In this document: in pieces, positions 27,318-36,323 of the stretch
How the letters are laid out: each line of letters starts with the position of its first letter
Numbering within the stretch: the stretch's first letter is position 1
Assembly (NCBI GenBank): GCA_016721765.1
Contig: JADKHO010000001.1
Coordinates: forward strand, 1,166,001-1,230,000
Length of the DNA stretch: 64,000 bases
Reading direction: 5' to 3'
From: Bacteroidota bacterium
GTDB taxonomy: Bacteria; Bacteroidota; Bacteroidia; UBA4408
Program-made: the position numbers and the translations under genes
Notes under the pieces: generated by a model
Told to the model about the DNA's origin: nothing
Seen by the model: only the letters and a program-made list of their open reading frames with translations
The model's database searches: none

Positions 27318-28558
27318 TACTTTCTAAAGATTGAAACAGGATCAACATTTGCCGCTTTTTTAGCCGGAATATAGCCTGCAAAAAAAGTAACAATTAACCC
27401 CAGAAAAATTCCCCTTACATACATACTTGGTTCGAATCGAATTGGAAAATAGCCAATGTCTCCACCCACATAAACATGTTGCAAAACATTCACCAAAATA
27501 GTAGCTACTGTCAGCCCTAATGCAATTCCCATCACTCCAATTAAGAGTGCTTGTTGTACAAAAATTCGAATAACATCTTTCCCTTTAAAACCCATTGCCT
27601 TAAGAATGGCAATGTCGTTTAGTTTTTGTGAGATGGTCATATTTAGGATATTGTAAATCCCAAATCCGGCAACAATCAAAATTGAAAATGAAATAACTGT
27701 AATAATAATTTTGCGCATGCGCGCTGCTGCCATTAAGGTTTCGTTTGCCGATTTCCAATCTTCTGCTTTATATCCGGTAAGGGAAGAAAATTTATCCGCA
27801 TAAAACTTTGCATTTTCAAAATCTTTAATGTTTACATTAATGTCGGTAATATAACTACTGCTTTTTAGTAAGAGTTGTTGTGCAAGAGCGATGTTTATAT
27901 AAGATTTACTTTTATCGGTATTGGAATTATTGGTGCGAAATAAGCCAATTACTCGCAACACTTTCACTACATTTTTGGAAGAGCTAATGCTGATGTTGTC
28001 GCCTGTTTTTACATTCATTTTTGCCGCAATTCCAACCCCAAGAATAATCCCATTCTGCACATTTTTTAAATCTCCCAAATTTCCTTCCACCATTGTGGAA
28101 TGAATGTTAAACATTCGATCGGCGGCATCAATATTAATTCCCGATGCTGTTCCATTAATTTGTGATTTACCATTGTTGTAAAAAACAGTAAGGTTGGTTT
28201 GAGGACTCACAACAGTCACGTTTTCCTGCTTTTCTAAAAAAAGAAGTAATGCTTCCGGATTTACCAGCACATTGTTTTCGGGAACAATTCGCGGGTTTAT
28301 TATGAGTCGAATGGCAGAATCTTTTTCGGTTATAGGCAGTGGCTTGCTAATTTCATCATCCTTATAAAGACGAATGTGAGCAACACTTTTAAAAATTGAT
28401 TCACCGCTGATTCGATCAAATCCTTTCATCATCGAATTCATGAAAACAAATACAGCTAAGCCAATTGTGACGCCTAATGCAGCTATTAAGGTAAGTTTCT
28501 TTTTTGTAACGATGTACGACAAGGAAATTTCCGAACTAATGGCATGTTTAAATTTCAT
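27317..28558 (-). CDS. ABC transporter permease (MacB/LolC-E-FtsX family)
   Basis: 413 residues. An N-terminal transmembrane helix (about 24-42, LIAALGVTIGLAVFVFM), then a large periplasmic MacB-PCD-type domain (about 45-275), then three transmembrane helices (about 283-308, 335-358, 380-400) with the FtsX-domain sequence LNDIAILKAMGFKGKDVIRIF. The topology matches type VII ABC systems. It works with the neighbouring ATPase, the lipoprotein adaptor and the TolC-like channel. It starts 6 bp after the adaptor stop and ends inside the ATPase start codon. The substrate cannot be read from the sequence; small amphiphiles, lipids or peptides are all possible. Confidence 0.92.
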   Translation of the reverse strand: MKFKHAISSEISLSYIVTKKKLTLIAALGVTIGLAVFVFMNSMMKGFDRISGESIFKSVAHIRLYKDDEISKPLPITEKDSAIRLIINPRIVPENNVLVNPEALLLFLEKQENVTVVSPQTNLTVFYNNGKSQINGTASGINIDAADRMFNIHSTMVEGNLGDLKNVQNGIILGVGIAAKMNVKTGDNISISSSKNVVKVLRVIGLFRTNNSNTDKSKSYINIALAQQLLLKSSSYITDINVNIKDFENAKFYADKFSSLTGYKAEDWKSANETLMAAARMRKIIITVISFSILIVAGFGIYNILNMTISQKLNDIAILKAMGFKGKDVIRIFVQQALLIGVMGIALGLTVATILVNVLQHVYVGGDIGYFPIRFEPSMYVRGIFLGLIVTFFAGYIPAKKAANVDPVSIFRK

Positions 28559-28564
28559 ACTGAC

Positions 28565-29656
28565 TTATTTTGAAATAGGTAAAATAATGTCTGAGGGAGT
28601 CAAACCACCGGTAATTTCAACCCATTCGGTGGAAATAAAACCTGTTTTAACCTTTACCGGTTCTTGCTTTCCTTTCACATTTACATTGTTTCCAAAATCT
28701 AACATTGCTCGAGGAATTACAAGGACTTTATCTTTTTTGCCAATAACTATGTTTGCCTGCAATTGGGTTCCTGAAATCGTAAATGGAAGCCTTTCTAAAA
28801 AGCGAACTTTACAAATAAAGGATTGTGTTGATTCTTCAAAGGCCGGCAACAATTCAGTAACTTTACCCTTAATGCTCTTTTCCTTATTGGTATTTAGTAA
28901 CACAAGTGCTTCCTGACCAATTTGTATTTTTGAGATGTTGCTTTCATCCACACTTAAGCGAGCATAACAATCATCGGCACTTCCAATGCTTGCAAGCACA
29001 TCGCCTTTTCTTACATAATCTCCAAGCTCTTTCATTTTTTTGTAAACCTTACCGGCGACAAGTGCTTTTATTTTGTTGTTTTCTTTAAGAAATGAATTCA
29101 CCTCTTTTTGGGCACTTTGATTAATGAGTTGTTGCTCTGCTTGCTGCCTTTGGAGTTGATAGTTTTGCTTTAATGTTTCGAGGTTGGTTTTGGAAGCTTC
29201 AAATGCCAATTGCATGTTTTCAAATTCTAGTTTTGAAACACTGTTTAGCGCTAATAAATTTTTAAAACGATTGTATTGAGCTTCATCTTGCTTTACTTTT
29301 TCGGAAGCCAATTCAATGTTTAAAGCAGTTTGTTTTAAGGCGGGCGCATTTTCTGAAATATTTTTTTGTGCTATTGCAGTAAGTTCTGTGGCAGCCGATT
29401 CGTTAATGCTATTGGGTTGATTGTCGACAACAGCCAATACAGTGCCTTTCTTCACAAGATCACCTTCTTTAAAATTCAATTCAATTAAGTAGCCTTCACT
29501 TTGCGCTACAAGATTGTATTTCTCTTCAGGTTCAAGTGTTCCTGAGGCGAAAACTGTTTCTGTAATTGCTCGGTATTCAGGTCTTATATCAGGTATGGAA
29601 TTCCCACAGGAAGCAAATACAAAAGCGAAGATGGAAATGGCTATTCTGTTTCTCAT
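28565..29656 (-). CDS. Efflux periplasmic adaptor lipoprotein (HlyD/MFP family)
   Basis: 363 residues with a lipoprotein signal (MRNRIAISIFAFVFASC, lipidation Cys17). The split lipoyl domain is visible as SEGYLIELNFKEGDLVKKGT near residues 50-70 and the return strand KALVAGKVYKKMKELGDYVR near 210. Between them is a long coiled-coil hairpin (about 90-205, rich in Glu/Gln/Lys/Ala). Beta-barrel and membrane-proximal domains follow. It bridges the MacB-type permease to the TolC-type channel. The start codon overlaps the TolC-family stop (ATGA, 29653-29656), indicating translational coupling. Confidence 0.93.
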   Translation of the reverse strand: MRNRIAISIFAFVFASCGNSIPDIRPEYRAITETVFASGTLEPEEKYNLVAQSEGYLIELNFKEGDLVKKGTVLAVVDNQPNSINESAATELTAIAQKNISENAPALKQTALNIELASEKVKQDEAQYNRFKNLLALNSVSKLEFENMQLAFEASKTNLETLKQNYQLQRQQAEQQLINQSAQKEVNSFLKENNKIKALVAGKVYKKMKELGDYVRKGDVLASIGSADDCYARLSVDESNISKIQIGQEALVLLNTNKEKSIKGKVTELLPAFEESTQSFICKVRFLERLPFTISGTQLQANIVIGKKDKVLVIPRAMLDFGNNVNVKGKQEPVKVKTGFISTEWVEITGGLTPSDIILPISK

Positions 29657-30975
29657 TGTACTATATTATTGATGCTTATTTTTGATTGAGTAAAATTCAA
29701 AAGCGCCTCTGCGCTTAAGAAGATTAAGCGGGAATTCAAATTGTCAGTGAAAGAAAGCAGTAAATTTTCTGTACTTAATATTCCTGCCACATATTGATTG
29801 AGACTTTTTTGATAGTTTAATTCCTTTAGCGCTGCAATTTTTTTAGCAGAGTTATACCCTGATTGTGCTTTCTCAAAATCCAAATCGAGTTGTGCATTAT
29901 TTGTTTGGTTTTGCAATTTCGTATGCTCATTGTTTATTTTAGCAAGCGTGTAATTTATTTTAGTCGTGTAATTTTGAGTGAGTCGGTTCACATCAAAAGG
30001 AAAGGGAGCACTAACTTTTAAACCGATATATTGTGTGCCAAAACGATTTGAATTTGCATCGAAGAAACTTGTATTACTATTTACTTGCCAAGCCTGATTA
30101 AAAAGCAAGGAAACAGTTGGTGCGAAACTTAATAGTCGGCTAGACTTCAGTTCACTTTTTAAATAAGCCATTTGTAAATTTTGCTGACGTTCTAATAAAT
30201 CAGATTTTGAGCCGGCAGTTCCAATTGCTTTTATTTCGGATGAAGTATTTGTTATGCTTAATACTGTTGATTCAGGTATTTCACAAAGCAATTTTAGGGC
30301 GTTGTATTGTTGTTGAAGACTTAGGTTTACTTGATTCATTTTGTCTTTCACTGTGAGGAAATTAATTTCTGCATTGTTTTTATCTTGCTCACGAATGATC
30401 CCTTCGTTAAATTTATTGCCTGTGATTTTGAAAATTGAATCTGCAGCAGTTAAATTGTCTTTCACTACGTCTAATTGTTTTTGAAGCGATGCTATATTAA
30501 AATATGCAGCTGCTATGGATTCGAGCAGATTTTTTTTGCTTATTAGATTTGTTGTCTCTGTGAGCTTCTCGTTAACCGAAGCGCTTTTCACCCTTGCCCA
30601 AGCGGATGGATTTATAATATCTATCTGAGGTGTAAATCCATATGCGGAAACATAAGTTTGTCCAAATGAAAGCGCTTTTACGGTTCCTTCTGGGCCACCA
30701 AATACTTCAGCAGGAATATAATTTACAGGTAGTTCGGTGTTGTAGGTATAATTTGCATAAATCGGACTTCTTAAATTGACAGTGTTGCCGAGCGCTGCAA
30801 GGCGTGTCCATTTTGCTAAAAGCGCCTGTTCCGATCCTGATTTTATAACTGCCGAATTTTTTTCTGCGTAAGCAAACAATGAATCAATTGAACCAAAATG
30901 CAACTTGCTTTGAGCGGTTAAATTGGCTTTAAATACCAGCATCAAAACAACTAGGAGTAAATACTTTTTTTGCAT
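29653..30975 (-). CDS. TolC family outer-membrane efflux protein
   Basis: About 440 residues from ATG 30975, which gives a signal peptide (MQKKYLLLVVLMLVFKANLT, cleavage before AQS). The open frame reaches a TTG at 30990 that would add five residues and is less likely. The rest has the alternating long helices of the outer-membrane-factor family. These include Ala/Asn/Gln-rich coiled coils and the internal duplication typical of TolC; IDIINPSAWARVKSAS and SLLFNQAWQVNSN would form strands of the barrel. First gene of the operon with adaptor, permease and ATPase. The 186-bp region between it and the LytT-type regulator gene holds candidate operators. Confidence 0.9.
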   Translation of the reverse strand: MQKKYLLLVVLMLVFKANLTAQSKLHFGSIDSLFAYAEKNSAVIKSGSEQALLAKWTRLAALGNTVNLRSPIYANYTYNTELPVNYIPAEVFGGPEGTVKALSFGQTYVSAYGFTPQIDIINPSAWARVKSASVNEKLTETTNLISKKNLLESIAAAYFNIASLQKQLDVVKDNLTAADSIFKITGNKFNEGIIREQDKNNAEINFLTVKDKMNQVNLSLQQQYNALKLLCEIPESTVLSITNTSSEIKAIGTAGSKSDLLERQQNLQMAYLKSELKSSRLLSFAPTVSLLFNQAWQVNSNTSFFDANSNRFGTQYIGLKVSAPFPFDVNRLTQNYTTKINYTLAKINNEHTKLQNQTNNAQLDLDFEKAQSGYNSAKKIAALKELNYQKSLNQYVAGILSTENLLLSFTDNLNSRLIFLSAEALLNFTQSKISINNIVQ

Positions 30976-31054
30976 GTAAATTTTTTCCAATTCTTAGAAT
31001 CGCTCGCAAAGAAGCAGGAAAGAAATGCATCAACACACTTAGAAAAGGGGAAAC

Positions 31055-31081
31055 GGACAAATTAAAGGTTGAAGTGGACAA
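31055..31081 (-). promoter_or_regulatory. Candidate LytTR-type direct-repeat operator
   Basis: Two GGACAA motifs at 31055-31060 and 31076-31081 are exactly 21 bp apart, two helical turns. On the minus strand, the coding direction of the efflux operon, they read TTGTCC within ATTGTCCACTTC and TTTGTCCGTTTC, matching at 9 of 12 positions. LytTR domains generally bind two direct repeats about two turns apart. The site lies ~80-105 bp upstream of the TolC-family start. Assignment to the neighbouring regulator is inference. Confidence 0.45.
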
Positions 31082-31090
31082 TAACCTCCA

Positions 31091-31109
31091 TCAAGATGCA
31101 CTATCTTGA
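31091..31109. promoter_or_regulatory. Inverted repeat near regulator stop
   Basis: TCAAGAT (31091-31097) and ATCTTGA (31103-31109) are perfect complements around a 5-nt spacer. It lies between the regulator stop and the efflux operon. It could be an operator, or a weak hairpin at the end of the kinase-regulator transcript; no T-tract follows in that direction. Confidence 0.35.
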
Positions 31110-31161
31110 ATTAATTAATAAGGATATGGAACAATGTGTAAAAGATGAGCATTATACTCAG

Positions 31162-31926
31162 CTATTTTTCTTGAAGCCAAGTTAACAATGCGGGTGTTTT
31201 TTCTTTACTGACACTAATTTCTTGATCGAAGGGAAAATTCAGTTTTAGCAAATGCTTGCGCGAAAAATGTTGAACAACTTCAGCAACGGCATTTCGGTTT
31301 ACTAAAAATTGTCGATTGGCTCTAAAAAATTGGGTTCCACATAACTCTTCTATTTTATCCAAGGATTCATGGAGGCTGAATTGCTGGCCGTCTGAATTTA
31401 TTAAGCGACAGGAATCGTTGTGCAAATAAAACAAAGAAACGGCATCAATTTTTTGTGGAATTATTTTGTCTTTATAATGTACCAGCAGGGCGCTCTGCAA
31501 CTTTTGAGGAGTGTTGTTATTAAGTAATTGCAATAGGTGATGCATGTTTTCATTTACTTCTCCCGCGGGTTTTACCAAACGCTCATATTTTTCAATTGCA
31601 GCTTTAATACTTGCTTTGTTAATGGGTTTTAGCACATAATCAATACCATTTGCTTTAAATGCTTCGATGGCATAATTGTCGTAAGCGGTACAAAATATAA
31701 CAGGTGCGCTAACTTGTATGCTTTTAAAAATCTCGAAACTAAGACCATCATTCAGCTGAATATCAGAAAAAATTAGGTTATAATTGTTTGTTGATTTTAA
31801 AAATGCTTGGGCTTCTTTTACTGAAGGTAAGATGCAAAGTATTTCAAAATCACTTCTCAGCTCAAGGATGCAATTCTCAAGGTCTTTTGCAGTGTATAGT
31901 TCGTCTTCGATAATAATAATTTTCAT
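31162..31926 (-). CDS. LytTR-family response regulator
   Basis: 254 residues. Receiver domain (1-118) with the acidic pocket Glu7/Asp8, phosphoacceptor Asp55 (LIFSDIQLNDG), Thr80 (VIFCTAYDNYA) and Lys100 (VLKPI). The C-terminal LytTR DNA-binding domain (about 155-250) includes CGTQFFRANRQFLVNRNAV, the classic LytTR segment. It lies 12 bp downstream of the sensor kinase gene in the same direction, forming a LytS/LytT-type two-component pair. The efflux operon is next downstream, so it is the likeliest target, by analogy with other LytTR systems that sit beside transporters they control. Confidence 0.95.
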   Translation of the reverse strand: MKIIIIEDELYTAKDLENCILELRSDFEILCILPSVKEAQAFLKSTNNYNLIFSDIQLNDGLSFEIFKSIQVSAPVIFCTAYDNYAIEAFKANGIDYVLKPINKASIKAAIEKYERLVKPAGEVNENMHHLLQLLNNNTPQKLQSALLVHYKDKIIPQKIDAVSLFYLHNDSCRLINSDGQQFSLHESLDKIEELCGTQFFRANRQFLVNRNAVAEVVQHFSRKHLLKLNFPFDQEISVSKEKTPALLTWLQEK

Positions 31927-31938
31927 CGCGTTTCCTAT

Positions 31939-32931
31939 TTATTTTTTTAAAATGGGAATCTTCACTGAAAAGTAATTTTCCGTTTCCACCACCTCAATTT
32001 CTTTGTTGGTAATTAATTTGTACCGCTCATTTAAGTTCAAGAGCCCAGTTTTGGTGGATTTATCCAGCACAAATTTTGGATTTCTGGTATTGCGCAATTC
32101 AAGCATTTCTTGCTCAGCTGTTAAAAAAATTTGGAGTGGGTTTTCAATTGAAAGGGTATTGTGTTTTATAGCATTTTCAATCAGTGTAAGGAGCGAAAAG
32201 TAGGGCACAAAGTAATTGTTAATGTCGCCGCTAATTTTATTTTCAAGCACAATAGCTGCACCAAAACGTATTTGGTTTAGGGTTATAAAATCAAAACACA
32301 GCTGTAATTCTTCTGCTAGAGGAACCGTTTTTTTTGTATTGTTGATGCTGAGTCTTAGAAATTCCGACAAGCGCACAATATATTCCTCAGCAAGTTCGGG
32401 TTTAGGCTTGATGAGTGCTTTTGCAGTAGCAAGTGCGTTAAACAAAAAATGTGGGTTAATTTGATCTTTCAATAATTTGTAATCGGCCTCCAGTTTAACG
32501 AGTTTTAAATTGGCATTTTCAAGTTCAATTTTATTTTGATTTTCTTTTGTAAGCGTTAAATCTATCAACACATAAATAATTGCATTTACCGAAATAATAT
32601 TTACAACCCGTACCATTAAAATGGAAGCTTCTGAAAGCAATACCAATGGACTTATTAAATGAATAACAAGGCCGCTAACAGCGAACATAAGCAAACATAC
32701 AACAAGAGCCCGCAGCACAGATTTTGTCCAAGGTGCGGGCACAAGTACAAGCAAAACTATATTCAGTAGCCATGCAATTAAAATGGGGATAGTTACCAAA
32801 GGATAAATAAGAACATTTTGCGCAAATGGAATGACTTTAAAAATATAAAGTGGAGTGGCGTAAATGATGGCCATTAGCGGCGCTGTTATAAATGCCGTTT
32901 TGAATAACTGTTTGACGAGGTGTTTTTCCAC
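31939..32931 (-). CDS. LytS/YehU-type sensor histidine kinase
   Basis: 330 residues with four predicted transmembrane helices in the first ~125 residues. A short coiled-coil linker (about 128-155, NQNKIELENANLKLVKLEAD) leads to the His_kinase domain with phosphoacceptor His161 in DQINPHFLFNALATAKALI, and to a minimal ATPase domain with LIENAIKHN. There is no obvious extracellular sensor domain, so the signal is probably sensed in the membrane. The start is GTG at 32931, because an in-frame stop lies upstream and there is no nearby ATG. CAAAAATA at 32936-32943 (TATTTTTG on the minus strand) sits only 4 bp before that GTG; if it is the -7 box the transcript would be almost leaderless. Confidence 0.93.
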   Translation of the reverse strand: MEKHLVKQLFKTAFITAPLMAIIYATPLYIFKVIPFAQNVLIYPLVTIPILIAWLLNIVLLVLVPAPWTKSVLRALVVCLLMFAVSGLVIHLISPLVLLSEASILMVRVVNIISVNAIIYVLIDLTLTKENQNKIELENANLKLVKLEADYKLLKDQINPHFLFNALATAKALIKPKPELAEEYIVRLSEFLRLSINNTKKTVPLAEELQLCFDFITLNQIRFGAAIVLENKISGDINNYFVPYFSLLTLIENAIKHNTLSIENPLQIFLTAEQEMLELRNTRNPKFVLDKSTKTGLLNLNERYKLITNKEIEVVETENYFSVKIPILKK

Positions 32932-33020
32932 GAAACAAAAATAGTACTATTCAGCAGGAAAGTATATGCAATAGGTTTATTACTGTTTCGATCAACGTGA
33001 AGAGCAGGAAGACAATAAGA

Positions 33021-34472
33021 TTAATTTGTCTTTATGAGTTTTATTATTTGCGTTTGTTGAGGGCTTGAAATAGTTAGGAAATATATTCCACTGCTCAGCT
33101 GAGCACCCAATGAAAAACTGCCTTTAACAGAATAAAACGTATCAATCTCTCGGCCTCTTATATCCGTAAGAAGGATTCTGGTATTCTCTGTGTCTATTGA
33201 CTGTAAAGTAAAAATTCCATTACTTGGATTCGGATAAACGCTAATAAGTTTTATGTTTTCATTAATCCTCGCTTTGGTAGAAGTAAGCATGTTTCCAAGA
33301 GAATCAATTACAATAAATAACGCTTTTGTATCCCCAATTAATGGTGGGACACCGCTACTGCCAATTATGCCGATACTCCCATTTTTTAACTGGGAACTAT
33401 AGGAAATTATATCATGTCTTGCAGTGAAACCATAGATAAAGGAAGTAATTGAATCATGGTTTTGATTTAATTTTGTAATTAAAATATCAGTTGAAATGCT
33501 TGAGTTTGGGCTGTTCCTAGTCCCTCCGCATAAAAAAATGTCTCCGGTGTATTTATTTGTTTCAACAGTCGAGTAAAAAGTGTGCGGATTATTAAAGGAT
33601 TTACTCCATTGAAGCACACCGGTCGAATCAATAAAATATAGGACTGTAAAATCCAAACTGGTTTGACTATCTTCATCTTGTAGCAACATATAAAAGCCGC
33701 CGCTCACAGCTTTAATTTGATTTATGTTGATTCCTAAAATTCCATAAACTACACTACTTGACCAGATTATATTTCCCAAAGCATCAAACTTTACTAATTT
33801 AAATCCGGCACGAGGTGAATTGCCCCCGCCATATTCACTTATTTTTGCAACGAAACTGCCATTGTCGGATTCAACAATGTCGTTCATAATCAATATATCC
33901 GAATGGGGTAAAATAAATTTTTTCCAAAGTATATTTCCAAGAGAGTCGAGCTTGAGAAGAAAAATTTTATTTAATGCACCATAAGTTCCTTCTATTCCCG
34001 ATCCTATGATAAATCCATTATCTCTTGTTTTTAAGATCGAAAGACCTTGCAAGGCAAGAGTGTCAGGGTAAACCCACGACGACTTTAATGAACCATTAAA
34101 ATTATAACGATAAATCCGAAGTGTATCAATATTTACATTATAAGTTGGATACCAATTCTTGCAACCTGAAATGCAAATTTCATTTTTTGAATTGTAGCAA
34201 TAGCCAAAAACCAAACTCGTATGTTTTGGAATTGAGAAGGAACTCGAACTAATACTGTCACCAAAAAGATTTGTTTTTAGAATGTTGAAATTATTTGCTG
34301 TATTTGTTTGGCTGAGATTTAAGAGATAATGTCCGGAATCAGCCAATTCATAAAATACTTTGCCATCGTTATACGCAGCTTGACTGTAAAGTTTTTGAAA
34401 AGTTTGAGCAGCTGCGCTATTCATGCACAGTAACACTAAAGGCAATTTCAAAAATCCACGCACTTTTGGCAT
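33021..34472 (-). CDS. T9SS cargo with beta-propeller-like repeats
   Basis: 483 residues. Signal peptide (MPKVRGFLKLPLVLLCMNSA, cleaved before AQT). The body has repeated blade-like units with LDSLGNILWKKF, FDALGNIIWSSSV, IDSTGVLQWSKSF and IDSLGNM, which resemble the SBBP/quinoprotein-type propeller repeats common in exported Bacteroidota proteins. The C-terminal ~75 residues (ISVYPNPSNGIFTLQSIDTE to IIKLIKTN) are a type A sorting domain. It lies 19 bp downstream of a similar gene, suggesting a two-gene operon of paralogs. No catalytic motif was recognised. Confidence 0.88.
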   Translation of the reverse strand: MPKVRGFLKLPLVLLCMNSAAAQTFQKLYSQAAYNDGKVFYELADSGHYLLNLSQTNTANNFNILKTNLFGDSISSSSFSIPKHTSLVFGYCYNSKNEICISGCKNWYPTYNVNIDTLRIYRYNFNGSLKSSWVYPDTLALQGLSILKTRDNGFIIGSGIEGTYGALNKIFLLKLDSLGNILWKKFILPHSDILIMNDIVESDNGSFVAKISEYGGGNSPRAGFKLVKFDALGNIIWSSSVVYGILGININQIKAVSGGFYMLLQDEDSQTSLDFTVLYFIDSTGVLQWSKSFNNPHTFYSTVETNKYTGDIFLCGGTRNSPNSSISTDILITKLNQNHDSITSFIYGFTARHDIISYSSQLKNGSIGIIGSSGVPPLIGDTKALFIVIDSLGNMLTSTKARINENIKLISVYPNPSNGIFTLQSIDTENTRILLTDIRGREIDTFYSVKGSFSLGAQLSSGIYFLTISSPQQTQIIKLIKTN

Positions 34473-34491
34473 GTTATGGGGGTATTAAAAG

Positions 34492-36216
34492 CTATTCACT
34501 TTTTATTAATTTCACAATTTTGGATTCAGAAGGAGTAGTGATTTTTAGTAAATAAATTCCTTTAGTTAATTCGTTTCCGAAAACAAACTTAGCGGGCACA
34601 TTTTTTTCGTGCAGCAGTTCTCGTCCGGTTAAATCGATCAAAGAAATTTCAGCAGACAAATTTTCCTCCAAAATCAAAGTGAAGGTTGATGCCGAAGGAT
34701 TAGGATAAACGCTGCTTTCAAAAAGTGTTGAAGGTTCATCATCCGATTTTCTCAAGCCAATGCATGCACCTAGTGTTGCGCCTTTTGAAGTGTAGGTAGC
34801 TAAATCGGCAGTTGCCACACAACGGGTTTTATTTAAATAACAAATTTGAGTAAACCCAGCGCCACAAGTCACCAATTTATCAGCTATTCGAGTGGTGCGC
34901 ACATCGTAACTGGCATTTCCATTTCTCCCGGTTACATATACATTGTTCAAATTGTCTTTCACGATTGCCGATACAAAATCATTTTCACCCGCAAGTCCAT
35001 CCCCACGCTGTTCCCAGCGCTTTACCCCGGCATTGCTTAATTTGTAGGCAAGCATATCGCTCACAAAGGAAGCAGAGTCTTTTACTTCAGCACCCACATA
35101 AATATTTCCGGAATTATCGCTTACTGCGGATTTTGCATATTCGTGAATATAGTTTCCGTTGTTGTGAATTTTAATCCATTGTTGTGTACCTCCTGAGGAA
35201 AACTTTACCGTGAAAATGCGGTTGGGTTGGCTTCCGGATGAATTATTTACATCAAGCGCATTTCCTACCACGTAGGCATTTCCTGTTGCATCAAATAAAA
35301 TTTCCAAAGCACTATTTTTTCCGGTGTGTCCATATATTTTTTGCCATTGCCGAACTCCTGCCGAATTGTATTTCACTAAGGCATTGTCACTTTGTGCAGC
35401 TGAACCATTGTAATTGGTAGTTCCGCTTACATACACATTTCCGGTTACCTTATCGACTGCAATTTTTTCGCATTTATCAAGCAAATTGGCTGTGCCGTTG
35501 TATGTTTTAGTCCATTGTAACACGCCGTTTGCATTGTATTTTTGCAATACAAAATCGCCTGCCGATGCAGTCAATCCTTGTACACCACATACATACACAT
35601 TGCTGTTATTGTCGATTACCATATCCGTTAATTGAGTAATTCCTGTGCCGGTGTAGGTTTTTGTCCATTTATCGGTTCCGGTGGAAGAAATTTGTTTTAT
35701 GAAAAAACCTGATTTGCTTTGATTTACATATTCTTCAAAGGTTCCTGCAACTAAAACATTTTCGGCAACATCAACCGCAATATCTACAGGAAGGAAGCGG
35801 TAATTTATACTGTCTCCAGAATTATACTGAAATCTAAATGTTGCACTTGGGGTATACTTAGAAATAGAATAGGCATTATCCCCACCGCTTAATGCCACCG
35901 ATGAGAGGGCATAAATATTAGCATTCACAGCACGCTCTATTTTAACCAAATTTCCGGGTAATTCAGGACTGCATTTATAAGCAAATACAAGTGTTCCGGT
36001 ACTGTCGTATTTAAGTGATAAAACATTTTGGGAGTTTCCAAAAGTATTTAATCCGGCCACAAAAACGCTGCCTTGACTGTTAACCGATACGTGTTTCCCT
36101 TCATCACTTGTTCCGGAATCGTAACTGCGGTGCCAAAGGATTGTGGATTGAGCATGCGTAGAAAGTGCTGTTAATCCTAGCATGAAAGATAGAGATGTGT
36201 GGAGTAGTAGTTTCAT
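34492..36216 (-). CDS. T9SS cargo with SBBP-type beta-propeller repeats
   Basis: 574 residues with signal peptide (MKLLLHTSLSFMLGLTALST, cleaved near AQS). Roughly eight blade repeats of about 50 residues share a pattern seen in NSNVYVCGVQG, GNVYVSGTTNYNGSAAQSDN, GNAYVVGNALD and NNVYVTGRNGNASYD, each followed by WxK-type strands such as LQWTKTYNGT. This is the SBBP (seven-bladed beta-propeller) signature. A Cys-containing tail (about 455-490) leads into a type A sorting domain (SSVYPNPSASTFTLILEENL to the end). Probably surface exposed; ligand unknown. Confidence 0.9.
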   Translation of the reverse strand: MKLLLHTSLSFMLGLTALSTHAQSTILWHRSYDSGTSDEGKHVSVNSQGSVFVAGLNTFGNSQNVLSLKYDSTGTLVFAYKCSPELPGNLVKIERAVNANIYALSSVALSGGDNAYSISKYTPSATFRFQYNSGDSINYRFLPVDIAVDVAENVLVAGTFEEYVNQSKSGFFIKQISSTGTDKWTKTYTGTGITQLTDMVIDNNSNVYVCGVQGLTASAGDFVLQKYNANGVLQWTKTYNGTANLLDKCEKIAVDKVTGNVYVSGTTNYNGSAAQSDNALVKYNSAGVRQWQKIYGHTGKNSALEILFDATGNAYVVGNALDVNNSSGSQPNRIFTVKFSSGGTQQWIKIHNNGNYIHEYAKSAVSDNSGNIYVGAEVKDSASFVSDMLAYKLSNAGVKRWEQRGDGLAGENDFVSAIVKDNLNNVYVTGRNGNASYDVRTTRIADKLVTCGAGFTQICYLNKTRCVATADLATYTSKGATLGACIGLRKSDDEPSTLFESSVYPNPSASTFTLILEENLSAEISLIDLTGRELLHEKNVPAKFVFGNELTKGIYLLKITTPSESKIVKLIKSE

Positions 36217-36323
36217 AAGTTGATAATTTAAGCCTAAATGTAAGGTCTATTCACCTAAATATCAAAATTCTACGTAGACTTATAGAAAAAGGTTGGTTTT
36301 AAGAAACAATTTTTTGTGAGCGA

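Noticed and set aside
30976..30990. TTG start for the TolC-family gene
   Set aside because: The ATG at 30975 gives a normal signal peptide; the TTG adds only five residues.
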